A stretch of DNA of 64,000 nt from Diphasiastrum complanatum (taxonomy: Eukaryota; Streptophyta; Lycopodiopsida; Lycopodiales; Lycopodiaceae), in NCBI GenBank assembly GCA_029204225.1, contig CM055099.1:57051982-57115981 (forward strand), in the 5' to 3' direction. The number at the start of each line of letters is the position of its first letter. The first letter of the stretch is position 1. The notes below the pieces were generated by a model. The model ran no database searches. It saw only the letters and a program-made list of their open reading frames with translations, and was not told the DNA's origin. Shown piece by piece: positions 50,601 through 60,546 of the stretch. Both the position numbers and the translations under genes were made by a program.

Positions 50601-53557
50601 AAGAATGCAAGGGAGAACCAATTCTCCACAAAGATCAAGTGCTTGAGAGGTGACAATGGTGGTGAGTACATATCTAACAAGTTCAAGGCCTTTTGTGATG
50701 AGCATGGGATCAAGAGGGAGTATACAATATCAAGGACCCCACAACAAAATGGAGTGGCTGAAAGGAAGAATAGGACTTTATGTGAAAGTGCTAAAGCTAT
50801 GAGGTTAAGTGCTAATCTTGACAAACCATTTTGGGATCAAGCTTTGTTGTGTGCCAATTTCTTGTGCAATAGGTGGCCGAGTGCTATTTTGGATGGAATG
50901 ACACCTTTTGAGATGCTATTCAAGAGGAGGCCGAGTGTCAACTTTATAAGAACCTTTGGATGCACATGCTATGTCAACATTACTCTTGATGATAGGACCA
51001 AGGAGGATCCATCTTCAAGAAGAGGTATTTTTGTTGGATATAGTGAGGTGAGTAAAGCCTACAAGGTTTACATTCCTTCTACTAACAAAGTGATTGCTGC
51101 TAGAGATGTCATTTTTGATGAGGGAAACATTCAAAAGGTGTCTTCAAGCATGATTGATGGTAAAGTAGATGGTTCTAACATTCTTGATGCTGATGAGAAG
51201 GATTCTACTTTGGATGGTGGTGATGATGGACCTTCATCAAGTCAAAAGCCAAGGAGAACATCAAGAGAAAGACAAGTACCTTCAAGACTCACATATGATC
51301 AAAAGGGTAAGCAAGTAGTTTCTGGAGATTATGTTGCTTTACTAACCTCTTTGGATGAGCCTACAAGTGTAGATCAAGAAAGGAAAGAAGAGTGGATCCA
51401 AGCAATGGATCTTGAGTATCAAGCTCTTATGAAGAATGGAACATGGAGATTGGTGGAGTTGCCTAAGGACAAGAAAGCTATTGGATGCAAATGGATCTTC
51501 AAGGTGAAGACAAACCAAGATGGATCTATCAACAAGTACAAGGCAATGTTAGTGGCAAAAGGATATGCTCAACAACAAGGAATTGACTATGATGAGACCT
51601 TTGCACCCGTGGCAAAGATGGTAAGCATTCGAGTCATCATTTCACTTGCTACACTTTATGGATGGGATCTATGGCAAATGGACATTTCAAATGCATTTTT
51701 GAATGGTGATCTTGAGGAGGAAGTATACATGGAGCAACCCGAGAGCTACATCTCATCAACAAAGCCAAATCATGTGTGTCTTCTACAAAAGAGTTTGTAT
51801 GGCCTTAAGCAAGCACCAAGGAGTTGGTATGCTAAGCTTAACACTTTTTTACTCTCTCAAGGCTTTGTTATGAGTGAGTATGATCATTCATTTTATTATA
51901 GGTTTGCTGGAAATGATGTTACCATCTTGCTAATCTATGTGGATGATATCATCTTGAGTGGTGGAGACAATCAAGATGTGGAGGATATCCAGAATGCTCT
52001 TAAGAAGGAGTTTGAGGTGCATGATCTTGGTAATGTGCATTATATTTTAGGAATAGAAGTCATTAGATCTTCTCAATCTACTCTCATTTGTCAAGAGAAG
52101 TATGCTAATTCTATTCTAGAAAGATTTCATATGGTAGATGCAAAAGCTATTGATACACCTATGGAGTCTCATGTAAAGCTTACTATAAGAGGTAATGAAA
52201 GATCCTTCAAGGACATTACTCTCTATAGAAAGCTAGTTGGTTCACTCATCTATCTAACCATTAGTAGACCTGATCTAAGCTATTGTGTTGGAAGATTGAG
52301 TCAATTCATGCAAGATCCTAGTGAGGAGCATTGGAAGCTAGGAAAGCGAGTTTTGAGGTACATCATTGGAACTCGAGATTTTGGCATATTGTATGAGGGA
52401 TCATCACCTAATCTTTTTGGATTTTCAGATTCGGACTATGCTAGAGATGTAATGGATAGGAAATCCATTAGTTCTTATTGTATTTTCATAGGTGATGGAG
52501 CTATATCATGGATGTCAAAGAAACAAGCCACTATCTCATTGTCATCTAGTGAGGCCGAGTACAAAGCTCTTACACATTGCACAAAGGAGATGGTATGGAT
52601 CAAAAGGATGATCAAGGATCTTCACTTGCTGGATTTTTCAGAGAGCCCAATCATCTTTTGTGACAATTAATCAACCCAAAGAATGGCATCCAATCCTATC
52701 TTTCATGCTAGGAGCAAGCATATTGAGATAAAATATCATTTTGTGAGGGAGCGAGTCATTGCAAAGGAGGTGGAGCTTCAACATGTGTCTTCAAGGGAAT
52801 GTGTAGCTGATAACTTCACCAAAGCATTGGGAAAAGACTTGTTCATAAAGCATAGGACTTCACTTGGAGTATTATCAAAGTCTATGCTAAAACTAGTTGA
52901 AGAGGGAGTGTGAAAGATTCAACTAGTTTTATCACATTTTGCAATATTTTCATATTGGCATATTGAGGCCAAAAATTGTTTTAGACTTAGAGGTTGACTT
53001 TTCAAAGTTCATTAGTCTAAATTTCATTTGAATAAACACTTTTTGAAAGTGTGGGAAAGATAGAATTCGAGTTTGAGTAGATTCAATTTGAATAAGTTGG
53101 GTACATTGAATCTAGACCCAAAATTGGTAGGGTTAGCATTTTGGTGGGAAAGCCAAGTGGCCAAATAGGGTTTGGACCTACTATAAAAGGATGTAACTCG
53201 TGGAGAGAGTAATCTTCTCTCTTCTCTATCTCATTTCATGCTTATACATGGTTCTCTTGGGTTCTACTATCCATTGGTAAACTATCTTGGTGATTGCTTG
53301 CAATTCTATGTGTAGAATGATCTATATTTGTTATTTTTGGATCCACACGTGTGAAATACAGTAGCTTGCTGGTTCTGTACAGACAGCAACAGTACATAAT
53401 CATTTCATTCAAGTTTGATCAAGTTCTATTAGTGGTTGCATCTCAAATTGTGTGTAGATGCTGATTTTTTTACATTGGTGAAATTGGTAGTGTATTTCTC
53501 TTTCTAACCAAAGATCATTCAAGTAGATTGGATCTTAAGGATTTGAAATCTTTCACA
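47661..53557 (+). mobile_element. Full-length Ty1/copia retrotransposon F
   Basis: LTRs at 47,661-48,362 (702 bp) and 52,909-53,557 (649 bp) share perfect 10-bp inverted ends TGTGAAAGAT...ATCTTTCACA. The primer site TGGTATCAGAAC (48,363-48,374) directly follows the 5' LTR, and a polypurine tract GAAGAGGGAG directly precedes the 3' LTR. The LTRs are very similar except that the 5' copy has about 60 extra bp (after CACTATCTT) and the 3' copy a small insertion near 53,440. Each has a TATAAAAGG box and a CACACGTGTG motif. Flanks do not form a target duplication (GGGAG against AGAGT). It sits in the 5' leader of the H3-like gene. Confidence 0.95.
48963..52913 (+). CDS. Copia gag-pol polyprotein with one nonsense codon
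   Basis: One frame of 1,316 codons broken only by TAA at 52,668-52,670 (codon 1,236), where the context (FCDN-stop-ST) implies CAA to TAA. Domain order is copia: UBN2-type gag (about 1-200), zinc knuckle CFYCDIKGHFASEC (from 242), protease WWIDSGASSHMT (302), GAG-pre-integrase (about 437-480), integrase core with HSDVHG (500) and DNGGEY (about 563), TPQQNGVAERKNRT, RT with FLNGDLEEEVYMEQP and YVDDIILSG (about 992), RNase H with SSSEAEYKALTHC. Near-intact catalytic motifs imply a relatively young element. Confidence 0.95.
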
Positions 53558-53562
53558 AGAGT

Positions 53563-53910
53563 GCGCTTGAGAGCGATATCAGGAGCTAAAAGCAAAAATT
53601 TTGCGAAAAAAAATGAAAATTTCGAGGACTTATATATACGAAATTTTTGCACGTGTGAAAAGACGGCCGAGACACGTATTGTCAGATGATTAGACCATGT
53701 GGAATGTCTGTACTGACAATGATGAGCCAATTATGAGGCCACGTGGGCTGAGACACTTGTGCAAATCCCTAATCCTTGAGTGTCATTCTCGCACGTGACA
53801 GATGTCAGATCAATCATATTAGATATGGCACATTTAATTTAGCTAATCACAAGTCGACACGTGTTCCTTTGCTAGTCCTCCACACGTGCAAAATTTTTTT
53901 TATAAATATG
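53563..53910. promoter_or_regulatory. Candidate bidirectional promoter between the H3-like and plus-strand genes
   Basis: It contains a perfect consensus GCGCTTGAGAGCGATATC (53,563-53,580), a minus-strand TATATATAAG (about 53,638-53,629), a 240-bp block with repeated ACGTG cores (GCACGTGTG 53,649, CCACGTGGG, GCACGTGAC, GACACGTGTTC, CACACGTGC 53,883), and a plus-strand TATAAATA at 53,901. If the copia is removed, the minus TATA lies about 310 nt from the H3-like ATG and the plus TATA 320 nt from the ATG at 54,221, a symmetrical arrangement. ACGTG cores are typical bZIP/bHLH (G-box, ABRE) sites; regulation by these is inferred. Confidence 0.6.
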
Positions 53911-54900
53911 TCTTTTTGGGCTCATATTTTCACGCAAATTCATGATTGCTTTGCCGGATATCGATTTCATGCGCGCCGCTTGCTCTCATTACATCTCATT
54001 GGCTAATATGCACCTGGATCCGATACTGCATCGTCCGGTATCGCATTCGAGCGCGTCTCACAAATCTTTTTTTTTTCTGCTCGTTTTCCTTGCGTTCGGA
54101 TCCAATACTCCAACTTCAAATATCTCTCTCGAGCGCACGTTGATTTGACGTGCTTGTCGGACCTGGGGTTTGCGCCTGAGAGCGTTATTTGGAACTTCAG
54201 GTCTGTTATTTTTGTTTAAAATGTCTAATTTTGAATCCAGTTTGCTTTCTTTTTTTAATGAATTTTCGCAAATTTTTGCACGTGTGAAAAGATGACCTAG
54301 ACATGTGTCGTCAGTGACTAGACCACGTGGAAATTCCGTACTGATATTGATGACCCAATTATGGGGACACGTGGGCTGAGACACGTGTGCGAATCCCTTA
54401 TCGACGCATGTCATTCTCACACGTGATAGAGGTCAGATCAATCATTCAAGATATGGCGCATTTATTTTGGCCAATTACATGTCGACACGTGTTCCTTCGT
54501 CACTCCTCCACACGTGCAAAAATTTTTATATAAATAGGTCTTTTCTGGCTTGGATTTTCACGCAAATTTACGATTGCTTTGTCGGATATCGATTTCAAGC
54601 GCGCCGCTTTCCCTCATTACGTCTCGTTGACTATTATGCGTCTAGATCCAATACTGCATCCTCCGATATTGCATTTAAGCGTGTTTTGTATCCCTTTTCT
54701 TTCCTACTTGTTGTTCTTGCGCTCAGATCCGATACTCCAGCTTCCAATATCTCTCTCGAGCGCACGTTGCCTTGACGTGCTTGTCTGACCTGGGGTTTGC
54801 GCCTGAGAGCGATATTTGAAACTTCAGTTCTATTATTTTTGTTAAAAATGTCTATGTTTGAATCCAGTTTGCTTTCTTTTTTTAATGAATTTGGTATTAC
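53640..54900 (+). repeat. Tandem duplication (about 628 bp period) of promoter, leader and start codon
   Basis: Two diverged copies: landmarks GCACGTGTG (53,649/54,278), TATAAATA (53,901/54,529), CTGGGGTTTGCGCCTGAGAGCG (about 54,163/54,790) and ATGTCTA (54,221/54,848) are all 627-629 bp apart. Copy 1 reads MSNFESSLLSFFNEF and then runs into copy 2 with a stop after about 26 codons; copy 2 continues as the longer ORF. Motif copies in the unit: 53,957, 54,037, 54,119, 54,172 and 54,585, 54,665, 54,746, 54,799. Confidence 0.85.
53957..54816. promoter_or_regulatory. 18-bp motif cluster in the plus gene's leaders (eight copies)
   Basis: Copies of GATATCGCTCTCAAGCGC or its complement start at 53,957, 54,037, 54,119, 54,172, 54,585, 54,665, 54,746 and 54,799 (13-16 of 18 matching; the 54,585 copy is GATATCGATTTCAAGCGC). 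All lie between a TATA box and an ATG, so they would be transcribed. A second word, GATCCRATACTSCA, occurs at about 54,017, 54,098, 54,647 and 54,727, with a related form in the H3-like leader. Confidence 0.8.
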
Positions 54901-55078
54901 TGATAAGTTGGACTATTTCAAATCTCTTTTTTCTCCTTTTCTTTTTATTCTACCTTCTATAACTGAGGGCCCTGGTGTGGAGGCATTTTCTGGGATATAT
55001 CTCAGATTTAAGTCCCTGCTTAGTACTCCGTTATTCAGGTCTCAGAATATATCTCAGAATTTGTCTTTTCCTAAGTGA
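54848..55078 (+). CDS. First exon of the unknown plus-strand gene, interrupted
   Basis: The ATG at 54,848 opens a 76-codon frame, MSMFESSLLSFFNEFGITDK then a Phe/Leu-rich, Pro/Gly-containing stretch, to TGA at 55,076-55,078. The leader mirrors that of the H3-like gene. CAG/GTCTCA at about 55,038 is a possible donor; alternatively the retroelement fragment beginning near 55,079 cuts the exon. Likely terminal exons of the same gene resume at 58,265. Family unknown. Confidence 0.5.
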   Translation: MSMFESSLLSFFNEFGITDKLDYFKSLFSPFLFILPSITEGPGVEAFSGIYLRFKSLLSTPLFRSQNISQNLSFPK

Positions 55079-57431
55079 TCAAATATTTCTAAGTGGCATT
55101 AGCTCTTTGAAGCACAATATCTTAGTGAGAAGAATCACAACTTTTGATTTTGAATTTCATTCCAAGTATTAAAAGGTAGAGTAATTGGTGGAATTCCATA
55201 GGAGTAATTGAATTCAATTTGTTGAGCAAAAATTGACATAGTATGTATGAAACTCAAATTAGTTCTATTCAACTTTCTTTGTGAGAGTGTGAGGGTCAAT
55301 TTGAGATCCCATTGGATGTCTAGAATGAGGAGGAGTCCATATTTGAGTATTCATGCATGGTTGAGATCTTTGTGAATCTCTAGTTGTCTAATTTTTTAAG
55401 CTTTGTGAAAAATTGGTGGTATAGTTTGTTGTCAAATCAAATAAAATTCATTCTAAATCTCAAGTGTGAGATTATTTGGGTCAAGAGTGAGTCCAAAAAA
55501 AGTGATTAAGTTTGATTTTCATGTATTGAAACAAAACTCATCTTTTGTTCAAGAATCTCAAGTGTTGAGAGAACTAGTCAAGTGAAAAGAAAAATTTAGG
55601 TGTCAAATCTTTTTCATATCCATTTCAACTTTCAAAAGAAAGAGTCATTGATATTTGATGATTCCAATAGGAGATTGGATCTAATTTCTTTAGTGATTTG
55701 ATTCAAAGATTGTGTGCTTTTGTCTTAGTGATCAAAGCAAAGTTTCCAAGTGACTAGTCATTACTGTGAAGATTGATTCTTAGGTTTGTAAGCTAGATCT
55801 TTTGTAGATCCTTCTAGATTGTTGAAGATGTTCAAATCTTGTCTCTTTAAAGTCACAAATTACATTTGTAGAATCTTATCACAGGTTTTTATTCACATGG
55901 CATCAATAGGTGGCATCCTATTGAAGGAAAGAAAGGATCCCGAGTGCAACCTTTTTGGCAAGGGAGGATATTTTTTCTCAAGATGCTACAAAAAGAAGAC
56001 CAGTCCATTCAAGGAGAACCAAAGCAAGGAGGCCGAGGTGAAGGATGGAGCTTCAAGTTCAAAATGCAAATACAAGAAGGCAAGTCCAAGGAAAGGTGTT
56101 TCCTTTGTGAAAAGGTGAATGAGGCTTGGAGTCTCACAAGGACTTGCAAGATTTGTCTTCAAGAGTCCATCACAACACATGTCAAATCTTTTGAAATTTT
56201 TCATTTGGAAGTGCATTGTTTGGTTCAAGATGCAAAGATAGATGTCTTTTTCATGAAAGTAACTTGGATTTATTTTATGTCCTTGGAAAGTATTTTGCTT
56301 GGAACTTTGGACAAGTTCAAACTTATTGTTATTATCCAAGAGAAATCAATCAAGAATAAGGAGCAACAATCACAAAATGAAAATAGTTTCATTTATGCTC
56401 TCATGTCAACTTATGAAAAATCATTTTGCTTTGAAGAGATTTTTGTATCTCAAAGGTGGATTAAGGCAATACTAGTTGAGTGTGATGTCTTAAAAGATAA
56501 CAAAATATGTTTTCCTTGTAAGCTTACATTAGTTATGAAGTCAAGGAAATGGAAATATCTTCATAATATAGGATCTTTTGGTTTCAATAAGATCATGAAT
56601 GATGTGTTCATTCATAAAGATAAAAAATGTAAGTTTTCAATCTTAAAGGCAAGTTGTAAACTTCTTATGAGAATAAGTGAAGAATCCAAAGTGGACACTT
56701 ATATCCATAAGCAAGTAGTTAGCCTTATTGAGATGGAAATACCTTTTGATTTCAATATTGGAAAAATCATGCCAAGTTGTGGTGATTTTTGGACTTATGT
56801 TTCGAACATAAGTAATCTTGATAATCATAGGAAGTGCATAGTGAATGGTCATACTTGTTGTGATCATTATGAGACATGGAGGTCTCGGATTTCCATAAAA
56901 AAGGAGCACCATGAAGAGGATATTAAGGAGTCATCTCAAGGTTCAAATGTGCCAAGGATTGAGGAGGAGAATCCTTCTCAAGGTTCAAGTGTGCCAAGGA
57001 TTGAGGAGGAGAGACCTTCTCAAATTGAGGAGGAGAGACCTTCTCAAGAAATATGGTTGAATCCATGTGGCTCACATTTCAAGGGAAGAGGAGCATATCT
57101 CATGTGATCTTTGTGATCCTAATAAATAAAAAAGAAATCTTTATTTTCTCATGGAGGGGCATGCACATGAAGAAGGACCAAGCCTCAAAGTCAAGCATCT
57201 ACATGAAATTTTGGAGGTGCTAGGATAGTGCAAAGCTCTCAAGTTCATCAAAGATGTCAACATCAAAGAAGCACTATCATGGATATGGTGATTTCAGATC
57301 AACATCAAGCTCATTGGCTGATCTTCACACCTTTTGAACCAGCAAAGACCAATTCAGCCCATGGAGTCAAGTTCAAGATCATCATGTTTTCCATCAAGCT
57401 AAATCTACCAAACTAGATTTTTGAGGAGGAG
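55079..57431 (+). pseudogene. Internal region of an LTR element with a zinc-knuckle-like gag fragment
   Basis: At 55,819-56,118 a frame carries CNLFGKGGYFFSRCYKKK, resembling a degraded gag zinc knuckle, followed by a Lys/Ser-rich segment. An overlapping frame (55,944-57,107, 387 codons) ends in repeats of SQGSSVPRIEEERPSQ. A polypurine tract GAGGAGGAG sits at 57,423-57,431, directly before an LTR. No protease, integrase or RT is visible. The 5' LTR and primer site are missing, so the element is 5'-truncated or very decayed. Confidence 0.55.
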
Positions 57432-58232
57432 TGTGAAAAATGCAAAAATAAGCTTGGTAGAGGCCAAAAATCTTGTATATAGATAAAAACACATGTGTGG
57501 AGCATGTTTCCACGTGTGAAAATAATGTACTTGTCATGTACCATAATCATATAGGTTGTACGTATGATTTAATTCAAGTTCTAGTGGCTAAAAAGGCCAA
57601 AAACTAGTTTTTTAGACATATGACACATGGCATCAATCTATTGATTGCATGAGCCACATCCTTTGGTTAGGTGTCATATCACATGTGTAGAGGACAGCTC
57701 ACATGTGTGGAATAAGCTGAAGTAGGCAAATTTTGACTTCTAAAAGATTTCCAAGTAGATCTCCATATAGAAGGAAAATGGACCAAAAGTGCTCAAAATA
57801 GAAGGTTTTGTCCAAGTGTCAGTTTTGCATGATGAATCATCATATGACAAAGCACCTTCACACATGTGGGATCAGAGGGATGATCAGTACCACGAGCTCC
57901 CACTTATTGTATATATAGAGCCACATTTGGCCATAATCATTGTGAGACACCAATCTTGGTTTTGGAAGCAATTTTGAGTGATTCTCTCCATTTGTCTACA
58001 TTTGTTTTGATTGTTTTGAGGTTCTATCAATGTGTACTTGATTTTCAGGTTGGAGTCCGTACTCAAACAGTGTTTCACACGGGTGAAACCATAAAGTACA
58101 CTTACCTTCAATTAATGATTGTTCTTGTTAGAATTTTGTGTCTAGAATTGATCTAGATTGATCTTAATCTGAAGTAGATTGATAGATCAAGTAATCTGAC
58201 AACCAATCCCTCTTGAGGATTAGATTAGGATC
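57432..58232 (+). repeat. 3' LTR of the element inserted in the plus-strand gene
   Basis: Starts TGTGAAAAATGC after the polypurine tract. It carries several ACATGTGT/CACGTGTG words, a TATATATAGAG box (about 57,910) and a GTTTCACACGGGTGAAACC palindrome. Its last 180 bp match positions 1-185 of the window. The exact 3' terminus could not be fixed. Confidence 0.7.
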
Positions 58233-58264
58233 CACTCTTGGTCCTTTTTGTACTTTTTGCACAG

Positions 58265-58845
58265 AAAGGTGGACATAATATTGATGGAAAGACAGTAATC
58301 ATAGAAGACAAAGCCGAATGCGTAAATTTTTGTCTCTTATCAAGTACTAGTAGATTTGTTATGTCAGATTATATACTGGAGCTTACTTTGTTTTTTTATC
58401 ATTTTAGGAAACAATTTTCCTTGATGATTTCGCAATTCGTCGAGGAGGGCAGAGATCTTCTGCGGGAGAATTTTCAAGAGATCATGCACTCGGGCACTAT
58501 CTAAAGTCCTTCAAGAATCATGAGATAAGTGTTGCCCATTCAAAGTTTCATCAACATGGTGAAACTATGATTATGGCAATCAAGGCAATGTCTCATTTTC
58601 TTGGAGGACATAATTTTAATAAGATGCATAAAATAATTTTTTTAAAGAAAACTATTGCAGTTAAAATTTTAGGATATGGACCAGTGAATTCCATGCTCAG
58701 ATCATCTCATTTTACAGTGTATGCTGCTTACGTTGATCTGAGTAAGCATGAAAACTATGAGCTATTGGATCCATATGAAAGAAGAAAATTGTTGCATGAT
58801 TCTAAGTTGCAACTTTTATTGGAAAAAATATCGGAAGCAGATTAG
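58265..58845 (+). CDS. Terminal exons of the unknown plus-strand gene
   Basis: Two exons: 58265-58321 after a TTTTTGCACAG acceptor, and 58408-58845 after a pyrimidine-rich TTTTAG acceptor; the donor is GTAAAT. The splice joins KAEC to ETIFLDDFAIRRGG and turns apparent frame-shifted ORFs into one frame of 164 residues ending EKISEAD-stop. Visible words are SAGEFSRDHALGHYL and SHFLGGHNFNKMHKIIFLKK. No family recognised. The unbroken frame across an intron argues for recent function. Linking it to the exon at 54,848 is inferred from strand, order and the intervening retroelement. Confidence 0.55.
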
Positions 58846-58984
58846 ATACTGCTGAATTGTACTTTGTAAATATTTTTATTTAATATACAAAATTTTATTA
58901 TGTGTCTACAGCCTACTGGCTTTTATAAATTTGCATGCTTTTTGAAATTTTTTATAATCCGTCGATTTTTCTTCAAATCTATTT
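58846..58984. other. 3' flank of the plus-strand gene
   Basis: AT-rich, no terminal inverted repeat recognised. If the locus is a DNA transposon, its right end should lie here or have been removed by the gypsy remnant. Confidence 0.4.
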
Positions 58985-59735
58985 TGAATCTTGTGAAGTC
59001 TATGGCGAAGTTTTTCCTCGGAATAAACTTAAGTTTTTTCCTATGGCCTTAACAGGCGCAGCACAAAATTGGTACTATAATCAAGATGAAATTGAACGTA
59101 CAGATTAGGAGACTATTAAACGAGCCCTTATCACATGGTTCAAACCTCGGAAGTTTATGGAAGACTCTTTGCACATCGTGAACCCGAAGAACAGGTGCCA
59201 AAATTGAAAGATGTTTACGATGGCCCAGCTAGGACACAGCCTATGAATCTTGCTGGACCAAGAGAACCAAAAAAGATTGTACAAATTGGATCACAACTTA
59301 ATCTTGAATAGTTTCAAGCGTTCCGAATGTTACTTATTAAGTATCAAGATTGCTTTGCATGGACTTATCAAGATCTCAAGGGTATTCCGACGTCAGTTAT
59401 TGAACACACCATACCTTCAATACCTGATGCAGTTCCAAAGATTACAAAGTTCTATCAGTGTATCCTGATGTTGTGGATCTGATAAAGAAAGAGCTTCAGA
59501 GACTGCTTGACGTCGATTTCATTTATGAGATCGAACATACTGAATGGGTTTCACCAATTGTCATTGTTCCTAAGAAGAAGGGGGAATTGATTTATCGGTG
59601 AAGGTCCGTATAGAGTGAAAGAAATCCTGAACTATGGAACAATGATTCTTGAGCACTTGGATGGAAAACGATTTGATATTCTTGTAAATGACAGCCGATT
59701 ACGCAAGTTTTGGCAGCCTACTCCACCAGTTTAGC
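58985..59735 (+). pseudogene. Ty3/gypsy remnant: gag, RT start and pol C-terminus
   Basis: 58,990-59,210 translates to a Retrotrans_gag-like segment (LKFFPMALTGAAQNWYYNQD, a TAG, then ALITWFKP). 59,310-59,590 gives the RT entry region: DCFAWTYQDLKGIP, then after a frame break VVDLIKKELQRLLDVDFIYE and EWVSPIVIVPKKK. 59,600-59,735 gives the pol C-terminal tail (EGPYRVKEILNYG, LEHLDGKRF, LRKFWQPT). The rest of RT, RNase H and integrase is deleted. Confidence 0.8.
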
Positions 59736-60370
59736 AAGCATGATCCAAATGATTTTTATTTTTATTTGTTTTTCAATTTTTTTGTTTTCACTACTTAATT
59801 GTTAACTTCTTTTGGAAAAGACAATAAAAAAAAAAAAAAAAAAAAGAAAAAACAAAGAAAAACGAGGAAAGACTGATGAGCAAAAGTCAGAAATGTCATC
59901 AGATCAGAAAGTAGCCAGATCTTTATGGAAAAATGATTTGAAAAATTACTTTTTTGATCATTTTTTGCACAAACTGTGTTAGCATTGTTCGTCGAGTTTT
60001 CAGAAGCAAGATCCACCTCAGGTATACCCATGTTGAGTTGGGCGAATGTTCTTTTCACCAGCTAATACTTGTTTTTGAGTTAGGCGAATGATCAACAATA
60101 TGCCATTTTGGGAACATTCGCCGAGCACCTTACTCTCCTCAGAAACCTTCGTCGACATGCTAGATGGACTTAAAATGTCAAAATAAGGTTGGCTATAGGT
60201 TCAGATCCTGAAAGTTGCATTTATGATAGTACTTGGGCGAAGGATCCTCTTGGGCAAAGATTCATCCTTCGCCAGACCTGGAAAACATTCGCCGATTTCT
60301 TTATAGCCTATTTTCACAATACTGAACAAGCCTGCAAATTTTTGTTTAAAACTGATCAGCCAAACTAGTA
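59736..60370 (+). repeat. Probable gypsy 3' region/LTR with repeated TTCGCC words
   Basis: Non-coding stretch after the gypsy pol end. TTCGCC or GGCGAA recurs six or more times (about 60,040-60,295), along with an A-rich run at 59,826-59,846. No clear LTR termini. Confidence 0.4.
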
Positions 60371-60546
60371 TTCTGTGTAATGGACCCTCCAAATTCACCT
60401 ATAAGTTGGCTGAATTCGATTCATTCCTCACTTGTGCTAGCGAAGCTCATTTCAATTTTTCCAACGACCAAAGCCTTCAAAACTTTCTGTACTGTTTTCT
60501 GATATACACTCGCACCTATTACTTTCAGTTTTTGTTCTTTTTCATC

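Noticed and set aside
49890-50824. Minus-strand ORFs within copia F
   Set aside because: Antisense shadows of the gag-pol frame.
58238-58504. Single 88-codon ORF
   Set aside because: It reads through an intron; the spliced frame continues to 58,845 and is better supported.
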